From assembly GCF_042242105.1 (NCBI RefSeq), contig NC_092028.1, positions 12,199,338 to 12,263,337 of the forward strand: a stretch of DNA of 64,000 nucleotides. The letters are read 5' to 3'. Below, in pieces: positions 35,652-47,135 of the stretch. The notes under the pieces are model-generated. The model was given only the letters and a program-made list of their open reading frames with translations. It made no database searches and was not told the DNA's origin. Made by a program: the position numbers and the translations under genes. Position 1 is the stretch's first letter; every line of letters starts with the position of its first letter. The stretch is from Pempheris klunzingeri (taxonomy: Eukaryota; Chordata; Actinopteri; Acropomatiformes; Pempheridae).

Positions 35652-38600
35652 TCACACACAGTGCTCTAAACATTCACATGCCACCTGCTGCACCTCCCCA
35701 TGCACCTCCTTTATGTCCTCCATGCCAAGCACCACCCCTCTGGGCACACCTCTTCCATCTGCCACCCCTTCCACCTCTGAAGGACTCAGCACTCGCTTCC
35801 ACATGTTGAATCCTGCCACCTGCCCAGCAAAACCCTCTGCGGGATCAAACCCTCCACCAACAGTGTCCTGCTCCTGCCCCAGCACCACTGATCCACCTCC
35901 GGGGATCTCCCAGCCCTTCCTGAAGTTGGAACCTGAGGAGGTGAGGCGCCGGTCAGTGTAGTGCCAGAAACGACCCTGGATGGAGGACCAAAGGACGCAG
36001 AGGTGGTGCCAGCGAGTGTCCAGGAGCGATGACACAGGGAGGCGGCGATAGACAGGGTCTCCGATGACAAAGTCCAAAGTGGGGGAGGAAGAGTACGAAT
36101 GGGAAAGAGGTGAGGAGTAGGATGGGTTGGAAGATGGGGGGGGGACAGTCAAGGATGCAGCTGAGGCAGAGGAGTTGCGCCCATACAGAACTAACTGGTT
36201 GTCGTTATCGTCTGTGGCATAAGAAAGCAGTGTGCCCACATGTGAGGCCTCCATGCGGAGCCATAAACACACAGAGAGTTCGGCAAGGTCAGGGAGAGTC
36301 AGGGAGAAGGTGACGTAGTTCCCTGCTGAGGCCGAGGGGAAGAACAGCACGGAGTCCACGTTACAGACTGAGGAAGAGAGAAGATGCATTCAGTCTAATA
36401 AACCCTGGTGCTAACATGTAAATGTGCCCCCACAAACCAGGTAATTTTCATTTCTACCCCTCTTTTTTTAAAATGAATTAAACAAATGAGATATAAAGTG
36501 TTGATCAGTGAGCTTTCAAGGTGCTGGTAGGCGGATTTTGTTAACTTTAAACACTGCCAGGCTTGCTCTTTCCTCCTGTTTCCAGTCTTTATGCTAAACT
36601 AAGCCAAGCTGCTGCTGGCTGTGGCTTCATATGTATTAGACGGACAAGAGTGATGCTGTCTGAGTCTCCATCAGAGAGCAAATAAGCATTTTTCCCACAA
36701 TGTCAAACTTCTGCTTCAAGCATACATTGTTACATGCAAAACATTTAGTTCTGTTAAAGGTTTTTTTTTTGTTTATGTTGTCTTATAAGAAACAAAGTCT
36801 CTAAGATACAAGAGGGTTTACGGATTATTCAGCATGAACTGAGAAGCAGTAAATGCATTTTTCAGATAGGAGCAGGACGCCTCCGCACCTCTGCTGTTGT
36901 CTTGTGGGCTGTGAGGAGTGACAGGGAATTTGAGTTGGCCGGGTTTCTGTTTTTTCCGTTTGTATCTGAACTGACTCAACTGTACCTGGATTTTAATCAA
37001 CACTGCAGATTTGTTTAAATGTATTCCCTCGCTGACTGTTCTGGTCATGAGAGGTACTAACTAACTTTTACTTACTGGTTGCATCCGTTTTGGGAACTGG
37101 TCTTGCGGGGATCTTTTGCCTCACAGGAAGCTGGAGGAGATCGTGAATAAGTGAAGATGCAACCTTTGTGTCACTTTCCTCCTCTTCTGTTCCATCCCAT
37201 CTGCTCACTCTGGGCTGATGAGACTCAGACGGGGGCTGCAGAGCCCCCAGGATGGCCCTGCTATGTCTTTCTGTGGTGGATTCAGGATAAGTTGGTGCCT
37301 GGGACAGGGGCTGGGGCCAATAGGGGTGACTGGGGTGTTTCTCATGATATAGGTGAGGCTGGGATTGGTGTTGAACCTGGGGTTGGATCTGGGTCTGAAC
37401 ATACGGTGGAGCCTGGAGCTGCTCCTGGAGTCTTGTCTGGGCTTGCAACTGGATCTGCGACTGGTGACGGTAAGGGTCAGACTGGGATAGGGAATCTGTG
37501 GACAGGGGTTTACGATTTGGATACTGGACGTGTATCTGTGGATGAGATTCTGGCTGAGGTCTTGGCTTCTGGGTCTTTGAATGTTTAGGCTGTTTTGGTG
37601 CCGCTTGGTGTTGATAGATCTCTGAGGGGTTTTTGGCCTGTATCTGGGAATAGCCATTTCCTTCTGGTCTGGGTTGGGTATGTCCGTCCAGAATCCTTCC
37701 AGGCCTCCCTCCTCTATGTGTCTGGCTCCTCTTGCGTGGTTCATAGTATTCCTCAGGGGTGATGTCAGAGTTGAGAGGCTCTCCTGACCTCCACAACCCT
37801 CTGCGTTTCCCTCCTTCATTAAACTCCAGGACGTCAGCGAGTCGGCCCTCCAGCCGGGTCACACGCAGCGCCTGGTTTTTCAGGGATTCCTGCAACCCTT
37901 TCAGCCCAATGAGCAGCTCATCGCGCTGGATCTGAAGGGCGGCCAGCCTTTCCTCTTGGCTCTGGAGCTCCAGGGTGAGGTTGGAAAATTCCTGACCAGG
38001 ATCAGGCTTGTGTTTCTGGGAATGGCGGCGGTTTTCCCTCACGCTCCTCTCCATCAAAGCCAGGCGACCCTCCATCCGTTTACTCCTCTTTTCGAGCTTC
38101 CTACTCCACTCTCTGGGATAATAATCAACGTAAGAAAACTTTAGTTTCATTTCTGCATTATTGTTGTTAAGATCACGTAGTAGGGTCAAGCCCTGTCCAA
38201 GGTTTTGTCTCACTTGAAGGGCTAGAAGGGATGTAATGATAATGATAATGATGTTTAATGTCATGCAACTTTTATGAAAATGAAATAAATTACACATCCA
38301 GAGAAATTTGTCATGTAGTAATTTACTCATGCACATATTTTCCTGTATTTCCATATATGAGATAATTACTGAATATGAAAGATATATGGTGACATAATAT
38401 ATAATATTTATATACTTCACAATACTCACACAAAACTGCAAATGCAGTTTTAAAGGTGTCAACAGGTTGGAATTTCAAATGTGGAGAATATTGTATATTT
38501 TTGATGAATTAGAAAAAATATCCATTCAGAGAATGACGTCTAAAGGCTGCTCTCTTAATCAGTACTTCATAACCTCCTGCCCCTAAAGACCAGATGCAAA

Positions 38601-39579
38601 AAAAGAAAAAGACACCCACTCAACACTTTATGACTTGACCAAATCCACGGATATATTTATAATAGAGCTTTTGTGACCATTTGTTCCCATGCTCTAACCT
38701 GAGACCGTCAATCTCCTGTGTTGTGCTCCGCTTGATGCGTTCGAGGTCCTGTGACATGTGGTTCCAGTGTTCACTCAGGGCCTGAACACGACTCTCCAGG
38801 CCTCCCGAGGAGTTTCTGTTCTGGTTCAGGGCCAACATGTCCAAACGGGCCTGGGTCAGCGCCTGGAACTGCTGGAACTAACACGGAGTAAATGTGTTTT
38901 CACAAACCCTTCTGCAGCTGTTTGGTAACTGATTTAAAGGTCAGGAAAATACTCAAACCGTAAGAAGAAGAAAAAAACACACATAACATGTGATGACCTC
39001 TTGAGCAATTATCATTGTTTCAAGAGTTTTTCCACCATTTCACAAAATGACTAATAACATATCTGCTCTACAAAGGCAAAGAGTACAAAAACAGGGAAGT
39101 TGAGGAAGAAGGGTTTTACATTAGAGCTTAATTAAAGCTAATTATTTATCATTGTCACAGATCTTGTGTGAAACCTTAAAAAACATTTGGCTCCACAAAA
39201 TGTTCTGTTTTTTTTCTTCAGCTTTCTTGAGCAAGTTTAATAAATGAATCTATAATTAAATACATTTAAATATTTAGTGTTCAACCCTGACCCTCACCCA
39301 ACAGCTGCAGGGAGCCGTATATTTACAGAGGAGTCGTTGTGAATATGGTACACCAGCTTAATAATTCTGCATGATTTGATTGTATTCCAACAATCCTGTG
39401 AATGTAATAAAAAAAAAAAATACACAGACAGTCACTGTCTAATTTAAACTGACCTGTTCAGTGAGTCGTCGTAGTTTCTGGGACACCGAAACAACCCCCT
39501 GCACCTTAACAGGCTGAATTTGCAGCAGAAGCATGTGGACCAGGATCAGGGGCCAGTTGCTGGGCCTGTGGATGCCCAT
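35652..39579 (-). CDS. ptx4: Pentraxin 4, long form with Q/H/P-rich linker
   Basis: Four exons join in frame: 39579-39454 (42 codons), 38877-38699, 38208-37076 and 36367-35652; predicted 717 residues. Residues 1-28 form a signal peptide (hydrophobic PLILVHMLLLQ core), so the protein is secreted. Heptad-rich coiled coil follows to about 235, then a Q/H/P-rich low-complexity stretch at about 288-418, then a C-terminal pentraxin domain from about 480 with the core HHLCVLWSS, a variant of the HxCxS/TWxS signature with Leu at the S/T position. Pentraxins are oligomeric, Ca2+-dependent pattern-recognition proteins; PTX4's own ligand is poorly known. The position next to clcn7 on the same strand matches human. 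The exon 3 acceptor (gtgag|A) is chosen because it alone keeps phase with exon 2; the site is weak, so an extra small exon or different border is possible. Human PTX4 is about 475 residues, so the extra length is in the linker. Confidence 0.85.
36528..36715. repeat. MITE-like repeat copy in ptx4 intron 3
   Basis: 'cctgtttccagtctttatgctaaac', 'ctggctgtggcttcata' and 'gcatttttcccacaatgtc' correspond to the 3' half of the element at 6921-7325. Confidence 0.6.
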
Positions 39580-40820
39580 GGTGCAGTGGAGCTGGTTTAG
39601 ATGCAGCTGGGGTCCTCGTCTGGACGTCCGGAGGTGTAGAACAGAGGAGAGAAAGACGTAGCCGAAATGGGCTGGTCTTGATGCACACTGCACACATATT
39701 ATAAACACATATGCACGCACACAATACACAAAAGCACACCCACGAGCTGGGATGAGAACACACTTTCCATTTTCCACAACGTCACTGGGGACCTCAGAGG
39801 AAATGCAGATGGATTTAACAGGTACTCAGCTGCTCCCTCTCTCTCCTACACAAATTAACAGACATTCACTGCTCAAAACAACCTACCAACTCATGTCCAG
39901 CGTTTATTAAACTGTGGAATAGTAGAAGCACATTGATGTTAAAGTGCTGAGAATGACGTTGCATTGGTTTTTGCCCCTTGAGTTTGTTTAACTGGATGTT
40001 CTAGTAATAACTTTCAGCTTTTGGTTCATTAAAAGCTTTGATTGCCTACTTATCAGACAAATGATTACTGTTTGATACCAACCAGCAGAAGTAAAAGAAT
40101 CACTGTCAACTGAAATAATGTACATTTCCAGCAATTTAGGAAGTGTACATACTTTTATTTGCGTGTATGTCAATGTACATGTGCATGTGCCAACAGTGCT
40201 GCAGTAAAATACCCATGATGCATGGGATGATGGAGAAACAGCCAGTACTTTACTCTTTCACCTGACTCAACTGGCAGAGGATCTCGTTCTCTTCCTCTTC
40301 TGCTTTCTATTTGGGTCGCCCAATCCAGGAATCATGATCTTTATCCCTCCCTTCTGCTTTCTGCCCATGACTAGGTCACAACACAGTGGCTTCATTTACA
40401 CTGGGCTAAAAAATCACTGTTGACCATAACAATCTGACCCGTATGTTAGGTGAAAAAAAAGCTCTGTTTACAGTCATGCAGAGCAGAATGAAAAAAAAAA
40501 ACACACCCCAAATTCCAACTTAACTTGATCTTTGAAAAGCCAGTGTAAACAGTTTTCAGTAGTTTCATTTCAGTTTCATTTTAACATGAAGCAACATTTG
40601 TCGTTCTCAGCCTAGCCGCTGGGAAAACCCTGAGGTTTACCACACATGATAATGTTGTAATTAAAGCCTGTAAAGAAGGATCACTGTTGTCAGAAGCTTC
40701 ATTGGAGCATCACGGACTTTGACATCTCTTCCTCTGGATATGTATTTTAGAAGGCAGTATTTCTTTACTTAAACAATATTTCACCTTTCCTGTGGAGAAC
40801 GAACACAACAAACAGCAGAC
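39580..40820. promoter_or_regulatory. Divergent intergenic region between ptx4 and slc2a6
   Basis: The two start codons face away from each other across 1.24 kb. The interval holds both 5' UTRs and promoters by position. I recognised no TATA box or CpG island and no repeat of note. Confidence 0.45.
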
Positions 40821-43800
40821 ATGGATGAAGAGACTCCACTGATCAACACAAGACCAACATCATCTGAATCCAGGGTTGGAAAACATTTATTTATTTATTT
40901 TTTATTTTAATCGATCACTGCACATGGATTTACTCTGTGGTTGATTAATTTAATGTGAGCAAAAGAGATTTCTCATTTAGGAATTGCAGTACAACTGAGA
41001 TACTTTTTACATTTCTTAGCCCAAAGCTAACTTTACCCTTTTTGCACACACATTGTTAACCCAGGATTAGCCCAAACCCAGAGCTGTACAATTCACGCTG
41101 CACTTCTACTATAACTCGGTTAAATGTTCATTGAAACAAGCAACTTTGATGTTTACATTCTAGGAGGATGCATGGCATCACTACCCAACAGCAACAATGT
41201 GAATTACATTGTTCAGTTTGGCCCCGTTTCACTCTGGCATCTTTTAGTCTCTTCTTAAGTCACCTTTCACGGGATAAATCAATAAACTCCAGGCTGATTG
41301 TGCTCCGGAGCACGGCGAGCAAGCCTGAGGCCAAAACCAGGTTCAGCCCTCTTTGGAATGTAGAACTGAACCAGTGACCTGAGTTATGCTAAGTTGTGCC
41401 AAGAACTGCAAAACAGAAACTATAAGACATTCTATTGAATTCTACAGCATGTAATGTAAAAGAAAGGATTAGATCTGATTAGAACTTAATCTGATGTCTA
41501 CAATATTTGAACTTTTAAAGTCAGTAATGATTTATTAGACGTGGAAGTGGAAGTATCATTTCCTTGATGCGAAGATGCAAAGTCTGTGTTTTTAAATGAG
41601 GGAAAATGCCTCTAAGTTTCTAAGCGTAGAACATTGTATCGTTCAAAAAGATGTACTTGAAAACAGTCAGTATCCGTAACCACAGTTTTGCAATGAAGTT
41701 TGTATCTATAAAGCTTAATTTTGTACACTCGTACATTTGTTTTTTTTTTTGCAAGGATGAGCATGCCATCGTTATGCAATTAAAATATCTGACAAATGTA
41801 ATCCAGGAAGACATTAATAAAATAGCTTTAACTTAAAATTTAAAGGAAGGATATTTTGAAGTGGAGATTGTGACCACTTGTGAAACTTCCTTTTCACCTG
41901 AATACTCATAACACTCACAATATGTTTCTTTTTCTTTTCAATATCTATATATGCAGTTTATCCTCTGAGTTTGAGCTTGTCCACATCCTTCCACCCCAGA
42001 TCAGTAACTCCAAACTATTCCTGGCCGTCTTCTCGGCCGTCCTGGGGAACTTCAACTTTGGTTACTCCCTGGTCTACCCGTCCCCGGTGCTGATACAGCT
42101 GAATAGTCCTGATGGCGACCCTCGGCTCAGGATGGACACGCACCAGGCTGCCTGGTTCGGCTCAGTCTACGCGCTGGGAGCAGCAGCTGGAGGGCTGGGG
42201 GTCATGCTGCTTAACGACTTGATAGGCAGGAAGCTGAGCATCATGATGTCAGCAGTGCCGTCGACTATCGGGTGGGTATTGGTAACAACATGCAGCATTT
42301 GCATTCCCTTAGTGCCGTAGTAACTGGTAACTAGTCCCTACACCTACACAGGAGAGCAGCAGCTTTAATTTACATACAAAATAAATTACCACTTCACAAA
42401 ATATTATTGTAATGTTTTATTGCATTGTTATTGTTGATTAGACTACAACAGTTGACAATGACTACTTTCACTTTTAACACTCTAAGTGATTTTTTTCTAT
42501 TCAATAATGCATATTTCTGCTTAAGCAAGACTTTGACTGAAGGACTTTTACTTGTAACAGAGTATTTTTTACACTGTACCTACATTTAAGTGAAGTTTCT
42601 GAGTACTTCTCTCACCATTGTCTGAGTAGGTAGCCAATAGGAGAGGATACACTAAACTACGCAGCTGCACTTTTCATATGATGTATTGTATTGTATGTTA
42701 TGAAAATATTATATATTACATTCTACAGGATCGGTCTGAAAAATACCCTGTGTTGTCTGAGCCTTTTAATGTCAATTCATTGACAAAGACTTTGATTAAA
42801 TGCACATACTTGTTTATAAAAGGAAACTTGTATTTTGCTGTATATCAAGAAATATATAATCCATCATGCCATAATCGTACAGCATGTAGTTCCACTGTTT
42901 GTTTACATCTGTACATATGTGTCTTAGATACTTGCTGATGGGTGGGGCTGTGGACTTGTGGATGCTCCACTTGGGCCGTTTCCTCACAGGCGTTGCTGGG
43001 GGGATGACCGCAGGATCCATTCCTGTAGGTTACCATGGTTACAGTTTGTTTTTTTTACCTATTTCATCAAGTTTTTCCCTCTATTTGTCCCAATTACCCT
43101 TTTTTTATCACAGATATGACAGATCATGACCACAACCATGTAAACGGTTATGGTGTTAATTATATGTGCAGTACCTTAGTGGCATGGCTTTTTTCTTGTG
43201 TTCATGCGTTTGTGTGTGTTTTTATCACAGGTTTACATCTCAGAGATCTCCCACAAAGCAGTGAGAGGGGCTCTGGGCTCCTGCCCTCAGATCACTTCTG
43301 TGTTTGGGACCCTCACGCTCTACGCCCTCAGTAAGAACAACAACTGCTGCATTAATACTAACTTACAATATATCTATCTTTTTTATACATACATACTTAC
43401 AATCCCTGAAAATATAGGGCTGTTCATTGTCTTGCTCATTTTCTCTACATCACCTATAACACACAGGTTTGCGGGTCCCGTGGCGGTGGCTGGCAGTGGC
43501 GGGGGAGCTGCCAGCTGTGCTGATGGTTGTGCTGCTGGTGTTCATGCCCTACTCCCCCAGGAGGCTGCTCTCTCTGGGCAGAGAGGAGCAGGCTGAGAAG
43601 GCCCTCCGCTGGCTGAGGGGAAAACACTACGACACACACGCCGAGTTCAATACCATACGGGTAAGAGTCACATAACTGCTATAAGCTGTACATCAGACAC
43701 GCTGATGAGCATCTGATGGATGGTGACCTCACACTGACCCTCAATAGTACACATGCTAAAGGCAAAAATCTGTTTCATTTGAGTTTTTTAAATACATACA

Positions 43801-45206
43801 AAGTAGAAAAACACTTATGTTATGTGTTTATTTGTGTGTCTCCCAATGCAGCGTAGCATTAACACAATGGGCACTGTCACATGGTCGCAGCTGGCTACAC
43901 CTGTCTACTGCCGGCCAATCGCTATCTCAGTGATAATGCGTTTCCTGCAGCAGATGACGGGCATCACGCCCATCCTGGTCTACATGCAGCCCATCTTTGC
44001 CAAAAGCAAAGTCTCTCTAGAGCCCAGGTTGGATATCTACTCTATTTATATATATCTTTCTATTATTTCTGTATTACCTGTCCTTGAGCTTTACTTGATA
44101 ACAATGCGAATGTCTAATTTATGTACCATAAATCGGACCATGAATCAGAAACAAAAAACGGATGATTTTTGATAATTTATAAGATATATATAATTTATTC
44201 TCAATATGAAACATGTTTGCTCCGTTAACTTTAATCCCAGGATGCTACAAGTACTGACCTATCCCTGTTCTGTGTTTGTCAGGTATGATGCTGTCATTGT
44301 GGGCGCGGTCCGCCTCTTCTCTGTTGCCGTGGCAGCCTGTTTAATGGACAAGGCAGGACGCAAAGCCCTGCTGTACGCATCAAGCATGCTGATGTTCCTG
44401 TCCACTCTGACACTGACCATCAACTCCCACACCACACCTTGCCCTCCAGGCCCCGCCCCTCCTAACGTCACCATGAGTTTAGACTACAGCTCCCATAACG
44501 ACGTTGGAAGCACTGCAACAACCTTCATTCCTCTCATCAGCACCGTGGTGTTTATATTTGGTGAGCGTTGCACACTTTTGTTTGTTGGGCCAAGATTTGA
44601 TCACCTGTTAGGCATGATGTCTCCATGTTTTAACGAACCATGTGCTGTTTGCTTTAAATAACCCGTTGTCGTGCTCCAACAACACAACTCAGGTGTCCTC
44701 AGGACATTTTGTTATACTTCGCATGATTAAGTCTTCTCTATTACACGTCACCATCCATCTCCTCTCACTCATGAAACTTGCTGCTGAGTTAGATGGTGTT
44801 TTTATTGTACTTTGACATCATCTGCATTAATATGAGCTGTTTATGTCATCACATTGCTTTTTGTTTCCTAGGATACGCCATGGGATGGGGCCCAATCACA
44901 TGGCTGCTGATGTCAGAGGTGTTGCCACTGGTTGCCAGGGGCGTAGCTTCGGGCATGTGTGTGACTGTCAGCTGGTTGACAGCCTTCGCGGTCACACACG
45001 CCTTCACGCACCTGGTGGACTTGTATGGCCTCTACGTGCCCTACCTGTGGTTTATGGTGGTGTGTGTGCTCTGTCTGCTGTTCAACGCTGTGTGCATCCC
45101 AGAGACTCGCAGCCGCTCGCTGGAGGAAATTGAGAATTATTTCAGGACGGGACGAACATTCACCATCAGCGAGGATCATTCCACTGCACCGACAATGATC
45201 AAATGA
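40821..45206 (+). CDS. slc2a6: Facilitated glucose transporter member 6-like (GLUT6)
   Basis: Eight exons join in frame: 40821-40874, 42000-42271, 42928-43024, 43231-43330, 43467-43660, 43852-44027, 44283-44560, 44872-45206; 501 residues (human GLUT6 507). Exon 1 is only 18 codons and supplies ExxxLI (E3-I8), an acidic dileucine sorting signal at the same place as the dileucine of human GLUT6, suggesting intracellular (lysosomal) location. Sugar-porter hallmarks: [15 protein letters not shown] in TM1, GRKLSIM in loop 2-3, VRGALGS in loop 4-5, PYSPR after TM6, [13 protein letters not shown] in TM7, [13 protein letters not shown] in TM10, and [12 protein letters not shown] at the C-end. TM1, TM7 and TM10 match SLC2A6 better than SLC2A8. 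The substrate is a hexose by family; physiological flux is unproven. Exon 1 is assigned from phase and the motif, with modest support for its donor (agg|gttgga). Confidence 0.92.
42480..42620. mobile_element. Degraded hAT-type MITE in slc2a6 intron 2
   Basis: 'ggacttttacttgtaacagagta', 'ttacactgtacctacat' and 'tgagtacttctctcaccattg' match the 3' half of the same family as 17060-17485. Confidence 0.6.
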
Positions 45207-45477
45207 TCCATTTGATCAAAGAATGGGTTCTTCTCATGATATACCTCTTAAACAGGGCTATTGTAAAGGGATTTTTAAACTCAATATGTGACGATCAAGA
45301 ATATATGATGTATAAATTGTAAAGCCTTCTGAGAGAGGAACTATTTTAATAATTACTGAGCACTGACAGACCTGTTACAAATGTGTATGAAAATACGTTT
45401 CTTGTTTCTCTTTCCAAATCTCACCAACTCTACAATCAAAGCACTTACATTCCCTGCATAAGCGTACAAACTGTTTT

Positions 45478-45932
45478 GATTATTGCTGGGCCAACGGCTC
45501 TATGTAAAGAGCAAACAGAGTGGGGCTCAGACAGCATCCCTGCCGGGTGCCTCTGTGGAGTGTAAAACTATCTGTTAAGGTGCCATTGATCTTAATTCTG
45601 GCACTTGGCTCATCATAGAGGGTTTGGATACATTTAATAAACTGACTGCTGAAACCCATCCTCTCCAACACAGAGAAAAGAAAGGGCCAGCTGACACGGT
45701 CAAAGGACTTCTCTGCGTCAAGGCTAATTAAGGCTGCACTTGTTTTTTGTTTGTTAATTGCATCTATTAGCTGTATTGTCCTTCTAATATTATCTTGGGT
45801 TTGTCGGCCCTTTATGAAACCTGTCTGGTCCTCGTCCACTAACTCTGGTAATAAATATTCCAGTCTTTTGGATATTATTGAAGTAAATAATTTATAATCG
45901 ACGTTAAGGACCGAGATTGGTCGGTATGACTC
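45478..45932 (-). mobile_element. LINE reverse-transcriptase fragment (L1/Tx1-like), truncated both ends
   Basis: The minus strand reads [14 protein letters not shown], then [28 protein letters not shown] and [20 protein letters not shown]. These are the fingers and palm motifs of LINE reverse transcriptase up to just before the catalytic FADD box, which is missing. The catalytic-palm 'DAEKSFDR' and 'RQGCPLSP'-type block place it with L1/Tx1-like elements. There is no endonuclease, no 3' tail and no intact ORF2, so it is a dead fragment, 270 bp downstream of slc2a6 and opposite in orientation. Confidence 0.85.
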
Positions 45933-47059
45933 ACTTCGTTAAGCTTTTTTGATCCGCTAAAAACACATTTTATCATTAAATACTTCAACTTCATCAAATC
46001 AGTCTGTTCAACTGTCCATCAGTGTGCAGAGATCAACAAAACACAAAGATTACATCAAAGGGGAAAGACTCTGATTGACTCATGTCTACACACTTCATAC
46101 AATATTTCTTTTATAATTTTGTATCCATACATTTAACAGATTAAATTTGAATTTTACTATTGCGCAAGCAACTTGTTATCTCTGTCTCCAGTGTGCACAA
46201 AATGATTTGTTCTGTGCATCATGAAAAACATTTTATTAGCTTATGAGCGTCGATAGAAGAAAAGGAGAGTGTCACTCACTTACGTAAACATCATGATCAG
46301 AAAATCCAGCAACAGAACAGTGCGGGCGCTGTGTTCGACTGGCTGGTGATCTCTGAGAGGTGCAATGCACTAAGTCTAAGTTTGTGGCAGGTGGGGTTGT
46401 ATTTTGTTATATTAATAAGTTACGAAGAGTAAAAAAAAACCAACTGACAATCAACTGTTGAATGATTTTGTACATAATGCAAGTCAATACAGTATCCTTA
46501 AAGGTTTATGTGAACAAACAGGTTGCCAGCTGTCTGAGAGGAAACTGGTTTATCATCTTCTCTGGGCCTAAACACAGAGGACAGGAAGTGATGTTGCCAG
46601 CACTGGTGGCCCAGCAGGCCAGGTCACATGCCTTAGTACGCTGTCAGTCTGACTCGCAGCCAGTAATGCACGTCACTGCCACCCAGCCGTCTCTAGTACA
46701 CTGAGCACAGAGCTCATCTTCATGTAGCTAAAATCACTGCACTTATCTGCTGTATGGATGATGTGTTGTGATATTTCTCAGTATTTTCAGAATTTTTACA
46801 AACCAAACAATCACTAGACTAATGGTGAAAATAATCAGCTGATTAACTCATAATACAATAAATCATTAGTTTCAGTCCGTTAAAATCAGCTCCACCTTAA
46901 ACAACTACAACAGTAAAAACATTTTTAATGCATGCGTAATAATAATCTAATGATATACTATACTATATAACTGTATATCAGTCACAGGTGACATTTTTTA
47001 TATATTGTGTAATTTTAATACTGTTGCATTTTCCTAGAATACATATTTAAACTTAAATA

Positions 47060-47135
47060 ACACTTTCAATGCAGGACTTTTTTTAACAGTGTGGTATTAA
47101 TACTTAAGCAAAGGAGTATGTCCTCCACCACATCA
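47060..47135. mobile_element. hAT-type MITE 3' fragment
   Basis: It matches the terminal segment of the family at 17060-17485 ('acagtgtggtattaatacttaagcaaagga...cctccaccac'). Confidence 0.5.

Noticed and set aside
35713..35961. Plus-strand frames over the ptx4 pentraxin exon
   Set aside because: Antisense shadows of a well-supported exon.
37205..37819. 204-codon open frame on the minus strand inside ptx4 exon 3
   Set aside because: It is an alternate frame of the Q/H/P-rich linker; the low-complexity composition keeps several frames open.
45480..45839. Reverse-transcriptase ORF as a possible domesticated or defence RT
   Set aside because: It is truncated at both ends, lacks the catalytic FADD box, and matches ordinary LINE RT blocks.
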